Shown: one piece after another, positions 34,000-42,679 of the stretch | Numbering within the stretch: position 1 is the stretch's first letter | Layout: each line of letters opens with the position of its first letter | Assembly: GCA_965242615.1 (NCBI GenBank) | Contig: CBDESR010000004.1 | Span: 372,001 to 436,000, forward strand | Origin: CBDBCU01 sp965242615 | Lineage (GTDB): Bacteria; Chloroflexota; Dehalococcoidia; Lucifugimonadales; UBA3495 | DNA length: 64,000 bases | Direction: 5' to 3' | Made by a program: the position numbers and the translations under genes | The notes under the pieces: model-generated | Databases searched by the model: none | Told to the model about the DNA's origin: nothing | What the model saw: the letters and a program-made list of their open reading frames with translations, nothing else

Positions 34000-35733
34000 T
34001 TAATCTTTCATCCTGTCCCGCCAGCCCCATCCGAAGGGGGACTGTTCCTCCCGGTACTTCCTGTCCTCCTCGAACGCTTGGTTCAAGAACTCTCGTTGCA
34101 AATCGGTTTGCCAAGGGGTGTTATCCAGTACCAGAAACCTCTTGGCACTGCTAGTCTCGGATTCCTGCTCTACGCCGACTCGTCCCTGCCGGTCAATTAC
34201 CAAGCGGAGGGTTGATCCTATAAGCCTGGTATCAATGTGAGGGTCGACCGACGTACGCTCCAGCACAACGCCCTCAAGGTCAGTAACCGTCAGCTCATAC
34301 CGCTGTTCGCTGTGCGGGTCGCTGGGATGTTCCGGCAAGCTATCCGAGGATACGAAGTCGTCGAAGGGTTTCATCGACGAAGGCGTAAAATGCTGGAAGG
34401 GCTGGTACTCGACTGACTTGCCGGTTTGCAAGTCTTGCAAGGTGACGGAGACCGGCAAGCGGTTGGCATAGGTAGGGATATACCCCACTTTCTGGGGGTT
34501 ATAAGACGGCTCCCAAGAGTAGCAGGCACCTATGCTGGCCCCGGTTATTGCCAAGTCGAAACCCTGCTTGTCCAGGTCATCGGCGGTGATTATCTGGGTA
34601 GCGGCAAAACGCTTCCCCAGATATTCTTTGAAAAAGTGGGATTTGGTCTGGCCGCCGAACAGAATAATGGCATCTACCTCAGATGCCAGGTCGTCCCGCG
34701 TCAGTTGCCAGACGAAACTGGTTTCCTTGGTATCTGAATACTGGTGCAAGACTTCGCCCGTAGGGAAATAGCCGGGGCCTTGAGGACGGCTCCAAAGCAT
34801 CTTGGCCCCGACATAGGCATCTCGGGATACTGACTCCGACTGCTCCAGAAATCGCAACTTTTTCAGAGCAGTTTGCATATCAGCCAAGGTAAGCTCAGCA
34901 TTTTGGATAGAATAGGACGGATTGGACAAGGAAAGGGTTTCCTTTCCTTGCCGCAACAACTGGCGTTGGAAGTAATGCCCTTGAGACTGAAAGTGACGGT
35001 CAAGCCAGCTGTCAATATAGGAACCACCCAACTGAGGGTGTCCTTCCGCGCCGAAAATCAACATCTCCTCGCCGGCTACTTCCACTAAAGCGCAGTCGAA
35101 AGAGCCGCCGCCAACGTCGTACACCAAGTACGACCCATCGTTAAGTTCGCCCGACCTTCGGGCTGCGAGGAGAAACAGTACCGGTTCTTCCAGGAGCCAA
35201 TGGTATTCCCCCCTTTTACCGGTCACTCGTCCCAGGGTATCAGCCAACCCGGCGCGATAACGTAAATCCGCGTGCACCGGGCAACCAGCGCGCCACTCGA
35301 AATCGCCGTTGATGTTCGCTCGCTGAAAAGCCTGCTTCAGGACTTCACCGACCAAATCCCAAACTGGAAACTGCTCCCCAAAAGCCTCAATGCAACGGGT
35401 TTGGGGGTTCCAGTATGGCGGCGGCCAAGTTACCCCGCCATCGGCGTCACCACGGTTCTTCAGGTGCCACTCCACATAGTCGTCGGTGGACAAAGCCAAC
35501 TGCTTGATAATGGGGATGACTAGCGTGTCGGCACCGTCACTGAGGGCATCAGCCGCGTCTCCCACCAAGATGTCGATTTTCCCGTTGGCTTGACGCCGCA
35601 GTGCCACCACGGTGGGCATGGTTTTTCCGCCTTGCGCCCCGATAATTTTCGGGTCAGGAGAATCGGCTTGTCTGGAGTCCCAAGTGGAAATCCTCAGGTT
35701 GGTAGTTCCGAAATCTACGCCGACAACTTGCAT
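34000..35733 (-). CDS. Hsp70-like ATPase of a two-gene chaperone module
   Basis: 577 residues, not the housekeeping DnaK. Actin-like ATPase motifs are present: phosphate-1 GVDFGTTNLRIS at the N-terminus, phosphate-2 LVYDVGGGSFDCALVE (near 215) and the adenosine motif IILFGGQTKSHFF (near 360). After about 440 the sequence contains a short beta region (VTLQDLQTGKSVEY, YELTVTDLEGVVLE) resembling a reduced substrate-binding domain, then a helical tail. It lies 11 bases after a GrpE-like fusion gene in the same operon, so it probably has a dedicated nucleotide-exchange partner. Client unknown. Confidence 0.8.
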   Translation of the reverse strand: MQVVGVDFGTTNLRISTWDSRQADSPDPKIIGAQGGKTMPTVVALRRQANGKIDILVGDAADALSDGADTLVIPIIKQLALSTDDYVEWHLKNRGDADGGVTWPPPYWNPQTRCIEAFGEQFPVWDLVGEVLKQAFQRANINGDFEWRAGCPVHADLRYRAGLADTLGRVTGKRGEYHWLLEEPVLFLLAARRSGELNDGSYLVYDVGGGSFDCALVEVAGEEMLIFGAEGHPQLGGSYIDSWLDRHFQSQGHYFQRQLLRQGKETLSLSNPSYSIQNAELTLADMQTALKKLRFLEQSESVSRDAYVGAKMLWSRPQGPGYFPTGEVLHQYSDTKETSFVWQLTRDDLASEVDAIILFGGQTKSHFFKEYLGKRFAATQIITADDLDKQGFDLAITGASIGACYSWEPSYNPQKVGYIPTYANRLPVSVTLQDLQTGKSVEYQPFQHFTPSSMKPFDDFVSSDSLPEHPSDPHSEQRYELTVTDLEGVVLERTSVDPHIDTRLIGSTLRLVIDRQGRVGVEQESETSSAKRFLVLDNTPWQTDLQREFLNQAFEEDRKYREEQSPFGWGWRDRMKD

Positions 35734-35744
35734 TACCTAACCTC

Positions 35745-37532
35745 CTATACTGGTGCAGCATTGGCTTTGAGAATGACTTTATCCTCAAAGAGGCCGCCGG
35801 TTACGATTACGCCCGGAGCAGATAAGCGCACTGGAGACCCCTCGTCGACCCTTTCAGTCGTATGGTGGAGTCTGGCCTCGTAGGGCACAATATCCCCCAC
35901 GGTTCCCAGCAACTCCGCGCCTCCATCCTGCAAAGCGAAAGGCAGGATACGCTTTAGCTGGGTATGGCACTCCTCAGGAGTTTCCTCCATTTGGTAAATT
36001 CGCTGGATAGCGTCTCCTACGCGGAGCAACATATCCTGCGTAATTTCAATCCGGGACATCTCCCGCCGGGCCGCTTTATCTGCGGCCAAGGTGTCAATCT
36101 GGCTCTGCAAATGCTCCTTTTCCTTAGCCCACTGCTTTATATCTTCTTCCCGAAGCTGCCGCTCCCGTCCTAGTTCCACCTCTATCGGCTTCTTGGCTTC
36201 CTGTGTGGAATCGCGGGATGCTTTCAAGATACCGGATATTAGGGCATTACCCATTTCCGTTCCGGGCTGTTCTACTGCCAAGCGATAGGCTCGAGCCGCT
36301 TCGGGAATAATGCTGTCCTCTCTTGCCGAAAGTAGCAATCCCGCGGTTACCAAGGAGTTCAGTTTTTCCGGCCCGCTGGATTTTCCGGCGTAGCGGCTTT
36401 CAGCGACAAAGTTGGCTACTTCCACTCCGTTGGCGTTGCCCAAGGCCGTTTGCAGGATGAGGCGGCGTATTGCCGCAGCTTGCTGGTCTGCTTTCAGCCA
36501 GCCAGTTACCCGGTTCACGTCGGTGATACGGTTAGGGTAAGATGGGGCTACAAAGGCGGCGGTCAGCACATCGCCCCAAAGGGTAACTTGCTGCTTGTCG
36601 TCGAGGGTGGCCGCCAAGCGTTTAAGCATCGTTTCGGCGGTGGGACGGTCGCTCTGGAAGGTATCCCAAACGCCACGGGCGAATTCTTGCCTCCTGTGAG
36701 GGTCAGAGTTAACCAAGGTGCCGATTTGCGACAGCAAGGGCTGGATACGCGCTTGCTGCTCAAGGGCGTCGGTTAGTTGGGCTAGAACTTTAGGCGTCCG
36801 CCGCGCCGTTGCTCCGGTAGATTCTTGGCCCGGGACTTCCTGGCGACGCCGGTGGGCTTTAGTTACCAACTCCAGCCACTGGTCTTTGGCTTTGGGCGTC
36901 AAGCGGGGCGCGGACAAGGCTTCCTCTACCCCGGACATCAACCGGGCCATTACTCGCTCGATAATCTCCTCCGGGCAGGTTTCTAGCAAGACAGCTAATC
37001 CGTCAGGCGGCGTAATCCCCGGCAAGGGGGTGTCATCGGTGGCCCAAAGCCAGCGCACCCACTCCGGCAAATCCCGGCCGGCACTGGACTTGGTAGCGGA
37101 TTTCCGGGCAGGGGAACTACTGGAGGAACCGGTCGAGGCGCCCGTTCCGGCGGTTTTGGGCTTGCCCTTCAGGGGTTCAACGTCGATTTGCCAAGGAGCT
37201 ACTCCCGGTTTCAAGCGGTAAGTGTCTCGCTGTTCCCCCTTGCTAAAGTAGGCAGACCCCTCGTACCCGATCCAAGGTCGAACCTTTTCCCACCAATTAT
37301 CCCATTTAACGGGAGGTTCGATCTTTTGCAAGACCCTAGCGTCGATTTCCCGTCGGAAATCGGCTACTTTATGCTCAGGGGAACGGGTACGTGATGCGGC
37401 TGTCAAATCCGCAAAAGTTGCGGCCACGAGTCGTAGTTGGCCCCCTTCCACCCACGAATAGACTTCCTCCGGGGTGCGCTCGAGGAAGCGCGTCAAGCTA
37501 TCCGGCGGGTAGTTGGGAGTGGGAGAGGTCAT
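35745..37532 (-). CDS. Large protein with C-terminal GrpE-like module, partner of Hsp70-like protein
   Basis: 595 residues. The last 170 consist of a long coiled coil (KEKEHLQSQIDTLAADKAAR) followed by a GrpE-like beta domain: helix with MLLRVGDAIQRIYQ, then ELLGTVGDIVPYEARLHHT and a final strand IVTGGLFEDKVILKANAAPV, matching the GrpE pattern of an FDP..H motif and a terminal RPAxV-like strand. The first 110 residues contain KWDNWWEKVRPWI, a WxxWW motif reminiscent of TPR-GreA type N-termini. The middle 300 residues are helical repeats of unknown kind with a Ser/Pro linker. Promoter at 37568-37596. The combination is unfamiliar to me. Confidence 0.7.
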   Translation of the reverse strand: MTSPTPNYPPDSLTRFLERTPEEVYSWVEGGQLRLVAATFADLTAASRTRSPEHKVADFRREIDARVLQKIEPPVKWDNWWEKVRPWIGYEGSAYFSKGEQRDTYRLKPGVAPWQIDVEPLKGKPKTAGTGASTGSSSSSPARKSATKSSAGRDLPEWVRWLWATDDTPLPGITPPDGLAVLLETCPEEIIERVMARLMSGVEEALSAPRLTPKAKDQWLELVTKAHRRRQEVPGQESTGATARRTPKVLAQLTDALEQQARIQPLLSQIGTLVNSDPHRRQEFARGVWDTFQSDRPTAETMLKRLAATLDDKQQVTLWGDVLTAAFVAPSYPNRITDVNRVTGWLKADQQAAAIRRLILQTALGNANGVEVANFVAESRYAGKSSGPEKLNSLVTAGLLLSAREDSIIPEAARAYRLAVEQPGTEMGNALISGILKASRDSTQEAKKPIEVELGRERQLREEDIKQWAKEKEHLQSQIDTLAADKAARREMSRIEITQDMLLRVGDAIQRIYQMEETPEECHTQLKRILPFALQDGGAELLGTVGDIVPYEARLHHTTERVDEGSPVRLSAPGVIVTGGLFEDKVILKANAAPV

Positions 37533-37567
37533 CGGAGGAAAACTCCAGTGGGCAAGTTGGATTCATT

Positions 37568-37596
37568 ATTATAGACCCAAGTCTGGGGCATTTCAA
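37568..37596 (-). promoter_or_regulatory. Sigma-70 promoter of the Hsp70/GrpE-like operon
   Basis: Minus strand: TTGAAA (37591-37596), 17 bp, TATAAT (37568-37573), 36 bases before the ATG at 37532. Confidence 0.65.
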
Positions 37597-37641
37597 CACC
37601 TCGCAACCCCTATTTTTACATAATTTTCAAGTTTCGGCCGG

Positions 37642-37670
37642 TTGACAAGTTATTGGTCTTTGTGCTATTT
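37642..37670 (+). promoter_or_regulatory. Promoter of the T-box-ilvB transcript
   Basis: TTGACA at 37642-37647, followed at 15-17 bp by TGCTAT/CTATTT. Transcription would start just before the T-box stem I at 37681. Confidence 0.45.
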
Positions 37671-37680
37671 TTCACTGGTA

Positions 37681-37982
37681 AAAGCGTTGATGGAGACGAG
37701 TAGGCAGGGATTTCAGCCCTTTAGCGAGCCCGGTTTGGTGCAAGCGGGCGGGTTGGCCCTGTTGAAAATCCCTCCGGAGCTGCCAGCTTAACGGTTCAGG
37801 GGTTGGCATTGGGTATCCCCCCATTTCCCCGAAGCCTAGTAAGCCGGGCCGAGGTTCGTCACTCGTTATCCCGGACGGGGCGTGATGGCGCCGCTAAGAG
37901 AGGTTCGGCAAGCTGCCGAATAAATAGGGTGGTACCGCGGGATTAGTTCAGTCCCGTCCCTATGCGGGGACGGGGCTTTTTG
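37681..37982 (+). promoter_or_regulatory. T-box riboswitch, probably isoleucine-responsive
   Basis: The T-box sequence AGGGTGGTACCGCG (37926-37939) is exact. Stem I opens with GATGGAGACGAGTAGG, the GA-motif/AGTA region. The specifier region appears as GAAAATCCCTCCGGAGC (37763 onward), where ATC would read isoleucine. The terminator CCCGTCCC/GGGGACGGG with a T5 run ends at 37982 and competes with the antiterminator. Uncharged tRNA binding would allow read-through into ilvB, 68 bases downstream. The specifier call is the least certain part. Confidence 0.92.
37951..37982 (+). terminator. T-box leader terminator
   Basis: Stem CCCGTCCC with GGGGACGGGG around TATGC, followed by CTTTTT. Overlaps the 3-prime end of the T-box leader. 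Confidence 0.9.
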
Positions 37983-38050
37983 TTTGGCCCCCGCGGGGGC
38001 TTTCCCGATACCTTTCGCGGCGGGAATAGGCATAAGTTTTGGAGGCTGCC

Positions 38051-39745
38051 GTGAAACTGAAGGGCGCGGAAATCGTTTGTGAAAGTTTGCTGCGGGAAGG
38101 GGTGGAGGTGCTGTTCGGGCATCCCGGGGGGGCGATTTTGCCCTTTTATGATGCCTTGTGGGGGTATCCGCAGCTGCGGCATATTTTGGTGCGGCACGAG
38201 CAGTCGGCGTCCCACGCGGCCGATGGCTACGCGCGGGTCACCGGCAAGGTGGGGGTGTGCGTGGCGACTTCCGGGCCGGGGGCGACGAACCTGGTTACCG
38301 GATTGATGGGGGCGAAGGCGGATTCGGTGCCGATGGTGGCGATTACCGGGCAGGTGGCGCGGGCGGCCTTGGGGTCGGAAGCCTTTCAGGAGTGCGACAT
38401 CTGCTCGATTGCGTCGGTCTGCACCAAGCGCACCTATCTGGTGATGTCGGCGGCGGATTTGGCGCCGACGATACAGGAAGCTTTTCGCATTGCCCAGGAG
38501 GGCCGGCCGGGGCCGGTGCTGATTGACATTCCCCGGGATGTGCAGTTGGAGGAGACGGAGTTTGAGTATCCCCCGGCGTTGGCGGCAGAGCCGGCGGAGT
38601 TGGCGGCGGAGACCCGGGAGCAGGTGGCCCGGGCGGCGCGGCTGATTAACGAGGCGGCGCGGCCGGTGCTGATTGCGGGCCACGGCATCCTGACTTCCCA
38701 CGCTTGGAATGAACTGAAGGATTTGGCCGAGGCGACCGGGATACCGGTTATCAATACCCTGCTGGGGTTGAGCAGCTTTCCGCGCAATCATCCCTTGAGC
38801 TTGGGGATGCTGGGGATGCATGGGATGTATTGGTCGAATCTGGTGGTGGATCAGGCGGATTTGGTAGTGGGCTTGGGGATGCGCTTTGATGACCGGGTAA
38901 CCGGCAAGGCGTCGACTTTTGCGCCGCACGCCCGCATTATTCATCTGGACATTGAGCCGAGCCAGGTGGGGCGGAATGTGCCGGTGGAGGTGCCGCTGGT
39001 GGGGGACGCCCGGGCGGTGCTGCAAGCCCTGGTGCCGTTGGTGAAGCGGGTGGAACGGCCGGAGTGGATGGCGTACATTCAGGAATTGAAAGCGGAACAC
39101 CCTTCGCTGGCGATTCCGCCGACGGACGCGCTGCTGGCGCAGCACGTGATGTCGGAAATCAACGAGCTGATTCAGGAACAGCCGGAGACGGTGGTCGTTA
39201 CCGGCGTGGGGCAACATCAGATGTGGGCGGCGCAGTTCCTGTTTTTTAACGGGTTCAATACCTTTGTTTCCTCCGGGGGATTGGGCGCGATGGGGTTTGA
39301 GCTGCCGGCGGCGATGGGGGCGCAGGTGGGACAGCCGGCGGCGCCGGTGTGGAGCATTGCCGGAGACGGGGGCATCCAGATGACTTCCCAGGAACTGGCG
39401 ACGGTGGCGCAGGAGAACCTGCCGGTGAAAATCGCCCTGATTAACAACGGCTACTTGGGAATGGTGCGGCAGTGGCAGGAAATGTTTTTCCAGAACCACT
39501 TGAAAGAAGTACCGATTCCGGGGCCGGATTTCGTTAAGCTGGCCCACGCCTACGGGATGCCGGCGTTGCGGGTTACTCATCAGGAGGATGTGATGCCGGC
39601 GCTGCGGACGGCGCAGGCGTATGACGGGCCTTATCTGGTGGAGTTTGTGGTGGATCCGTCGGTGAATCTGTATCCGATGGTGCCGCCGGGCGGGTCTTTG
39701 GGGGATACGATGGAGGATCCTCTGACGGCGGCAGCCCATCCCTAG
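38051..39745 (+). CDS. ilvB: Acetolactate synthase large subunit
   Basis: 564 residues. TPP-dependent condensation of pyruvate with pyruvate or 2-ketobutyrate, first step of valine/leucine and second of isoleucine synthesis. Conserved parts are GHPGGAILPFYDAL, the catalytic Glu in RHEQSASHAADGYAR, and the TPP-binding GDGGIQM with following NNGYLGMVRQWQ. GTG at 38051 has GGAGG 5 bases upstream and gives the family N-terminus; a TTG at 38039 is in frame but less likely. It is controlled by the T-box leader. No regulatory subunit gene ilvN or other ilv/leu gene follows, which is unusual for ilvB. Confidence 0.93.
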   Translation: MKLKGAEIVCESLLREGVEVLFGHPGGAILPFYDALWGYPQLRHILVRHEQSASHAADGYARVTGKVGVCVATSGPGATNLVTGLMGAKADSVPMVAITGQVARAALGSEAFQECDICSIASVCTKRTYLVMSAADLAPTIQEAFRIAQEGRPGPVLIDIPRDVQLEETEFEYPPALAAEPAELAAETREQVARAARLINEAARPVLIAGHGILTSHAWNELKDLAEATGIPVINTLLGLSSFPRNHPLSLGMLGMHGMYWSNLVVDQADLVVGLGMRFDDRVTGKASTFAPHARIIHLDIEPSQVGRNVPVEVPLVGDARAVLQALVPLVKRVERPEWMAYIQELKAEHPSLAIPPTDALLAQHVMSEINELIQEQPETVVVTGVGQHQMWAAQFLFFNGFNTFVSSGGLGAMGFELPAAMGAQVGQPAAPVWSIAGDGGIQMTSQELATVAQENLPVKIALINNGYLGMVRQWQEMFFQNHLKEVPIPGPDFVKLAHAYGMPALRVTHQEDVMPALRTAQAYDGPYLVEFVVDPSVNLYPMVPPGGSLGDTMEDPLTAAAHP

Positions 39746-39774
39746 ATTTGGGCCGGCGCATCCTTAAAACCGTC

Positions 39775-39794
39775 TTTCCCGTGCCAACGGGAAT
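39775..39794. repeat. dRS3-like palindromic repeat, reversed orientation
   Basis: TTTCCC, GTGCCAAC, GGGAAT. The complement reads ATTCCC-GTTGGCAC-GGGAAA, the same core as the copy at 25754. It sits in the short gap between ilvB and the HTH gene. Confidence 0.6.
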
Positions 39795-39837
39795 CCCCAT
39801 TCCTGAAAGCGGGCGGCGGCCCCGGGGAGAGGAAGTT

Positions 39838-40242
39838 TTGCCGGAAGTAAGCATACAGGAAGCGTCGCGGCGGCTGAATGTGTCTCAGGAAGTCATCCGC
39901 AGCTATATTCGGGAGGGCCGGTTGCAGGCGCGGCGGCAGCGCGGGGCCGCCGGCCGGGCCTGGCTGGTGACGCTGCCGGAAGCCGGGTGGTTGGATGACG
40001 CCAAGACGCGGATCAACGATTTGGCCCGCCAGTTGACGCCCTGGTGGTGGCCCAATGCCCGGCAGCAGGGGGAAGTTCACTATGTGGACAGTTTGGGCAT
40101 TGAGGAAGTGGAGCCGCTGTTTCTCTGCGGCTTGACGGCGCCGGACATTTGGCCGGCGGTGGGACATTCCCCGGAGCAGCGCTGCCCGGTGTGTCTGGAT
40201 GAAGTACGGCGTCGGGGCTTGCCGTTGGAGACGCGGGAGTAA
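39838..40242 (+). CDS. Small MerR/excisionase-type helix-turn-helix protein
   Basis: 134 residues from the TTG at 39838, with GGAGAGGAAG upstream. The N-terminal 45 residues form a HTH_17-like motif: VSIQEASRRLNVSQEVIRSYIREGRLQA. The C-terminal part has W-rich (LTPWWWPN) and Cys-containing (EQRCPVCLDEV) segments, perhaps a small zinc site. DNA binding is likely; targets are unknown. It follows ilvB by 92 bases and may be co-transcribed, ending at the terminator 40264-40292. Confidence 0.65.
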   Translation: MPEVSIQEASRRLNVSQEVIRSYIREGRLQARRQRGAAGRAWLVTLPEAGWLDDAKTRINDLARQLTPWWWPNARQQGEVHYVDSLGIEEVEPLFLCGLTAPDIWPAVGHSPEQRCPVCLDEVRRRGLPLETRE

Positions 40243-40263
40243 AAGCCCGGTCGTAAAAACTTC

Positions 40264-40292
40264 GGGGCGGGACTGATTTACAGTCCCGCCCC
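40264..40292. terminator. Bidirectional terminator hairpin
   Basis: Twelve-bp perfect stem GGGGCGGGACTG/CAGTCCCGCCCC with a 5-base loop, between convergent genes ending at 40242 and 40320. Followed by TTA on the plus strand and preceded by AAAAAC for the minus direction. Confidence 0.7.
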
Positions 40293-40319
40293 TTACTTGC
40301 GCCATTGACGCCGCCGGGT

Positions 40320-40946
40320 TCAGCTGACTTGATAGACCCAGATTTGATGCAGGACTTCCGGTTCGCCTTTGGGCAGGGGCTGGAAGGTATCGGTAACCTC
40401 GACCAGCTGCCAGCGGCCGGCGGCGGCCAGGGCTTCCTGCTTTTCCCTGAACCCGCTTTCCCGGTGGGTGTCGGTGCGGAGGCTGAAAACGATATGGCCG
40501 CCGGGTTTGGTGACGCGCACCAGTTCGTCCAGAGAGGAAGCCGGGGCGTGGCCTTGGGTGAACACTCCGACGACCACGCTGGCGTCAAAGCGGTCGGAGG
40601 CATAGCCCAAGGTTTCGCCCATAGTCATCTGGTCCAAGCCCTGGTAGATGTTCTTTTGGCGGGCCACTTCCAGCATCCCTTGGGACAAGTCCATAGCGGT
40701 CAGGTTGCGGTAGCCCAGGTTGTGGAGGCACTGGCCCACCAAGCCGGTGCCGGCGCCGGCGTCGAGGATGGCGGCGTCCCGGGCGACATACTTGGCCAAG
40801 GTGTCGGCAGTGCGCTGCGGCGAGAGCCAACCGAAATCGGATTCCAGGTCGGCGTCATATTCCTCAGCCCACTGGTCGTAACGCTCCTCCAACTCCTGCT
40901 CGTTGCGGGAGGAATAGACCCACTGCACGCGGTTTTGTTCGGTCAT
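40320..40946 (-). CDS. Class I SAM-dependent methyltransferase
   Basis: 208 residues. Motif I ILDAGAGTGLVGQ (near 60), motif II LTAMDLSQGML and the post-motif VFSLRTDTHRESGF place it with small-molecule methyltransferases of the WBSCR27/METTL27 type. N-terminal YDQWAEEYDAD is typical of this group. Third gene on the minus strand behind panD and another methyltransferase, 41 bases after it. Substrate unknown. Confidence 0.8.
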   Translation of the reverse strand: MTEQNRVQWVYSSRNEQELEERYDQWAEEYDADLESDFGWLSPQRTADTLAKYVARDAAILDAGAGTGLVGQCLHNLGYRNLTAMDLSQGMLEVARQKNIYQGLDQMTMGETLGYASDRFDASVVVGVFTQGHAPASSLDELVRVTKPGGHIVFSLRTDTHRESGFREKQEALAAAGRWQLVEVTDTFQPLPKGEPEVLHQIWVYQVS

Positions 40947-40987
40947 AGTTGCTCCGTGACTTTAACTGTTGCCGATGCCGCCGCCGG

Positions 40988-41812
40988 CTAGGCCGGCTTG
41001 CGGCAGACGAACAAGGCCCAGCCCACTTCCTGGCGGTCGACGGACAAGGCGGTTTCGCGATAAGCGGCGGTCAGATAGTCGAACCGTTCCCGGTGTTCGG
41101 CATTGCCCCGGGCGGCTGCCGCGCTGAGCATCTGGTAGCTGGTCTTGAGATGGCGGGAAATATCCTCGGCTTCGAGTACCGCAAAGCCGGCGGCTTGTAA
41201 GGCGTCCTGGTAGGAAGCGAAGCTGAAGTCCGTATCGTAGAGCAGCCGCTCGTACACGAACTTTTGGGCTTCCGGGCCGATGTTGGGCTGGGGTTTGGTC
41301 AAATCGTCAAAGACGAAAATCCCGCCGGGTTGCAGCACCCGATAGACTTCCTCGAGAACCTTAACCTTGTCCGGCACATGGTAGATGGTGGCTTGGCTCC
41401 AGGCGTGGGTAAAAGCGCCGTCGGCAAAGGGCAGTTCGGTAGCGGAGGCTTTCTCGAAAGCCACCTTTTCCTGCACTTCGTCGGGTTCGTCGTCGAGGGA
41501 GTCGATGGCGTTGGAAATGCGGACGCCGCTGAGGTCGATGCCTTGGACGCGGCAGCCGAGGAGCTTGCAGAGGGCGATGGCGGTGGTGCCGCTGCCGCAG
41601 CCCACATCCAGGACATAGGAGTCGGCGTTCAGGCGGCCGCGGCGGCGCATCACATGGTTCAGGTTGGCCCCGGCTTCGAGGAAGGACATATTGGCCCCGT
41701 CCTCGAAGATGCCCCAATGGACGCTGCCGTCCTTGTCCCAGAGGGCGCGGTACACCGCGTCCTCGTGGTCGTAATACTCCTCGGTTTGGGCCTCGCTAAA
41801 CTTTGACAACAT
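40988..41812 (-). CDS. Class I SAM-dependent methyltransferase (sarcosine/tocopherol-type)
   Basis: 274 residues. YYDHEDAVYRALWDKDGSVHWGIF at the N-terminus resembles glycine-betaine-pathway and tocopherol-like methyltransferases; motif I is VLDVGCGSGTTAIAL, followed by VQGIDLSGVRI and PFADGAFTHAWSQATIYHV. The substrate is not assignable. Its start overlaps the 3-prime end of panD by 17 bases, an unusual coupling of a pantothenate gene with methyltransferases. Confidence 0.82.
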   Translation of the reverse strand: MLSKFSEAQTEEYYDHEDAVYRALWDKDGSVHWGIFEDGANMSFLEAGANLNHVMRRRGRLNADSYVLDVGCGSGTTAIALCKLLGCRVQGIDLSGVRISNAIDSLDDEPDEVQEKVAFEKASATELPFADGAFTHAWSQATIYHVPDKVKVLEEVYRVLQPGGIFVFDDLTKPQPNIGPEAQKFVYERLLYDTDFSFASYQDALQAAGFAVLEAEDISRHLKTSYQMLSAAAARGNAEHRERFDYLTAAYRETALSVDRQEVGWALFVCRKPA

Positions 41813-42164
41813 TTTCCACCCCCGACAGGTACTCGACGAACTCGTTGTTGCGGTTGACCAGGATGGCCCGGGGATCGACCGGCTTATCGGTAACCTCGAA
41901 GGCCATAATGATGACCTTGTTGCCCGGGTTGGTGAGCTTGGCGGCGGCGCCCTGAACGGAGATGATGCCGCTGCCGCGGGCGCCGGCGATGGCGTAGGTC
42001 TCGAAGCGGTTGCCGTTGTCGATGTCGCAGACCAGGACCTTCTCGTTTTCCCAGAGGTCGGAACGGTCCATCAGGTTCTGGTCGATGACGATACTGCCGA
42101 TGTAATCCTCATCGCAGTTGGTGACGGTGGCCCGGTGGATCTTGGACCGCATAAGTAGTCGCAT
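41796..42164 (-). CDS. panD: Aspartate 1-decarboxylase proenzyme
   Basis: 122 residues. Makes beta-alanine from L-aspartate for pantothenate and CoA. The self-cleavage site YIGSI (Gly23-Ser24) yields the pyruvoyl group; the N-terminal SKIHRATVT (with catalytic Lys) and the GARGSG and NPGNKVIIMAFE segments are typical. AGGAGG lies 7 bases before the ATG at 42164. It is the first gene of a three-gene minus-strand operon with a leader of about 450 bases. Confidence 0.95.
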   Translation of the reverse strand: MRLLMRSKIHRATVTNCDEDYIGSIVIDQNLMDRSDLWENEKVLVCDIDNGNRFETYAIAGARGSGIISVQGAAAKLTNPGNKVIIMAFEVTDKPVDPRAILVNRNNEFVEYLSGVENVVKV

Positions 42165-42613
42165 AGTGTCTCCTCCTTGTTGCTGGCCGGGCGAACCGCC
42201 CGGCGGGATGGATTAGCCAAGGTATAGTGAGCTAGGCGCGCCGGATAGCGCGCTGCGGTCGGAACCAGTCCGACGCTTTGGAAAATGGGGATAAGGTCCG
42301 GGGACGGGTAGCGGCGTTGATACCCCGGCGTTGGACGCGCGGGGATTCAGACCGGCCGGCCCAAAGGACGCTTAAAGTGGCGGGGGAAAGAAGCTAAGGC
42401 TCGCAGGGGAGCTGGCGGCTGGGGAGAGCGGCGGTGTTGGCCGGGTGGTGGTGGGCATTGCGGCGGGAGTCGCTACGCCGGGAAAGGGCCCGGCGCTGCC
42501 CGGTAGAGGCGTAACTTCGGGAAGCCGGCGCGGCCGGCGTCTTACGTGATAAACTGACACGCATCCTTATGTACCCCCTTGCGATATAGTTTAGGTATGT
42601 TCAGGGTGCGTAC
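42165..42613 (-). promoter_or_regulatory. Long leader of the panD operon
   Basis: From the promoter at 42620-42648 to the panD start there are about 450 transcribed bases. A small frame beginning ATGCGTGTCAGT with an upstream GG-rich site could encode a leader peptide of about 56 residues rich in Arg, Ser and Pro, but no homology is recognised. GC-rich hairpins are present, for example CCGGGC/GCCCGG near the panD ribosome-binding site. No known riboswitch core is seen. Confidence 0.4.
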
Positions 42614-42619
42614 TGGAGT

Positions 42620-42648
42620 ATATTATCGGCAATTTCCCGGCTTGTCAA
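42620..42648 (-). promoter_or_regulatory. Sigma-70 promoter of the panD operon
   Basis: Minus strand: TTGACA (42643-42648), exactly 17 bp, TAATAT (42620-42625). Confidence 0.65.
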
Positions 42649-42679
42649 CCGCCGTGGGGCGATTGTTGGGAAAAGGGCG

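Noticed and set aside
42372..42560. Minus-strand frame of 62 codons in the panD leader.
   Set aside because: Low-complexity Pro/Ser-rich sequence, no ribosome-binding site at its GTG; the competing ATG frame is only slightly better, so neither is annotated as a gene.
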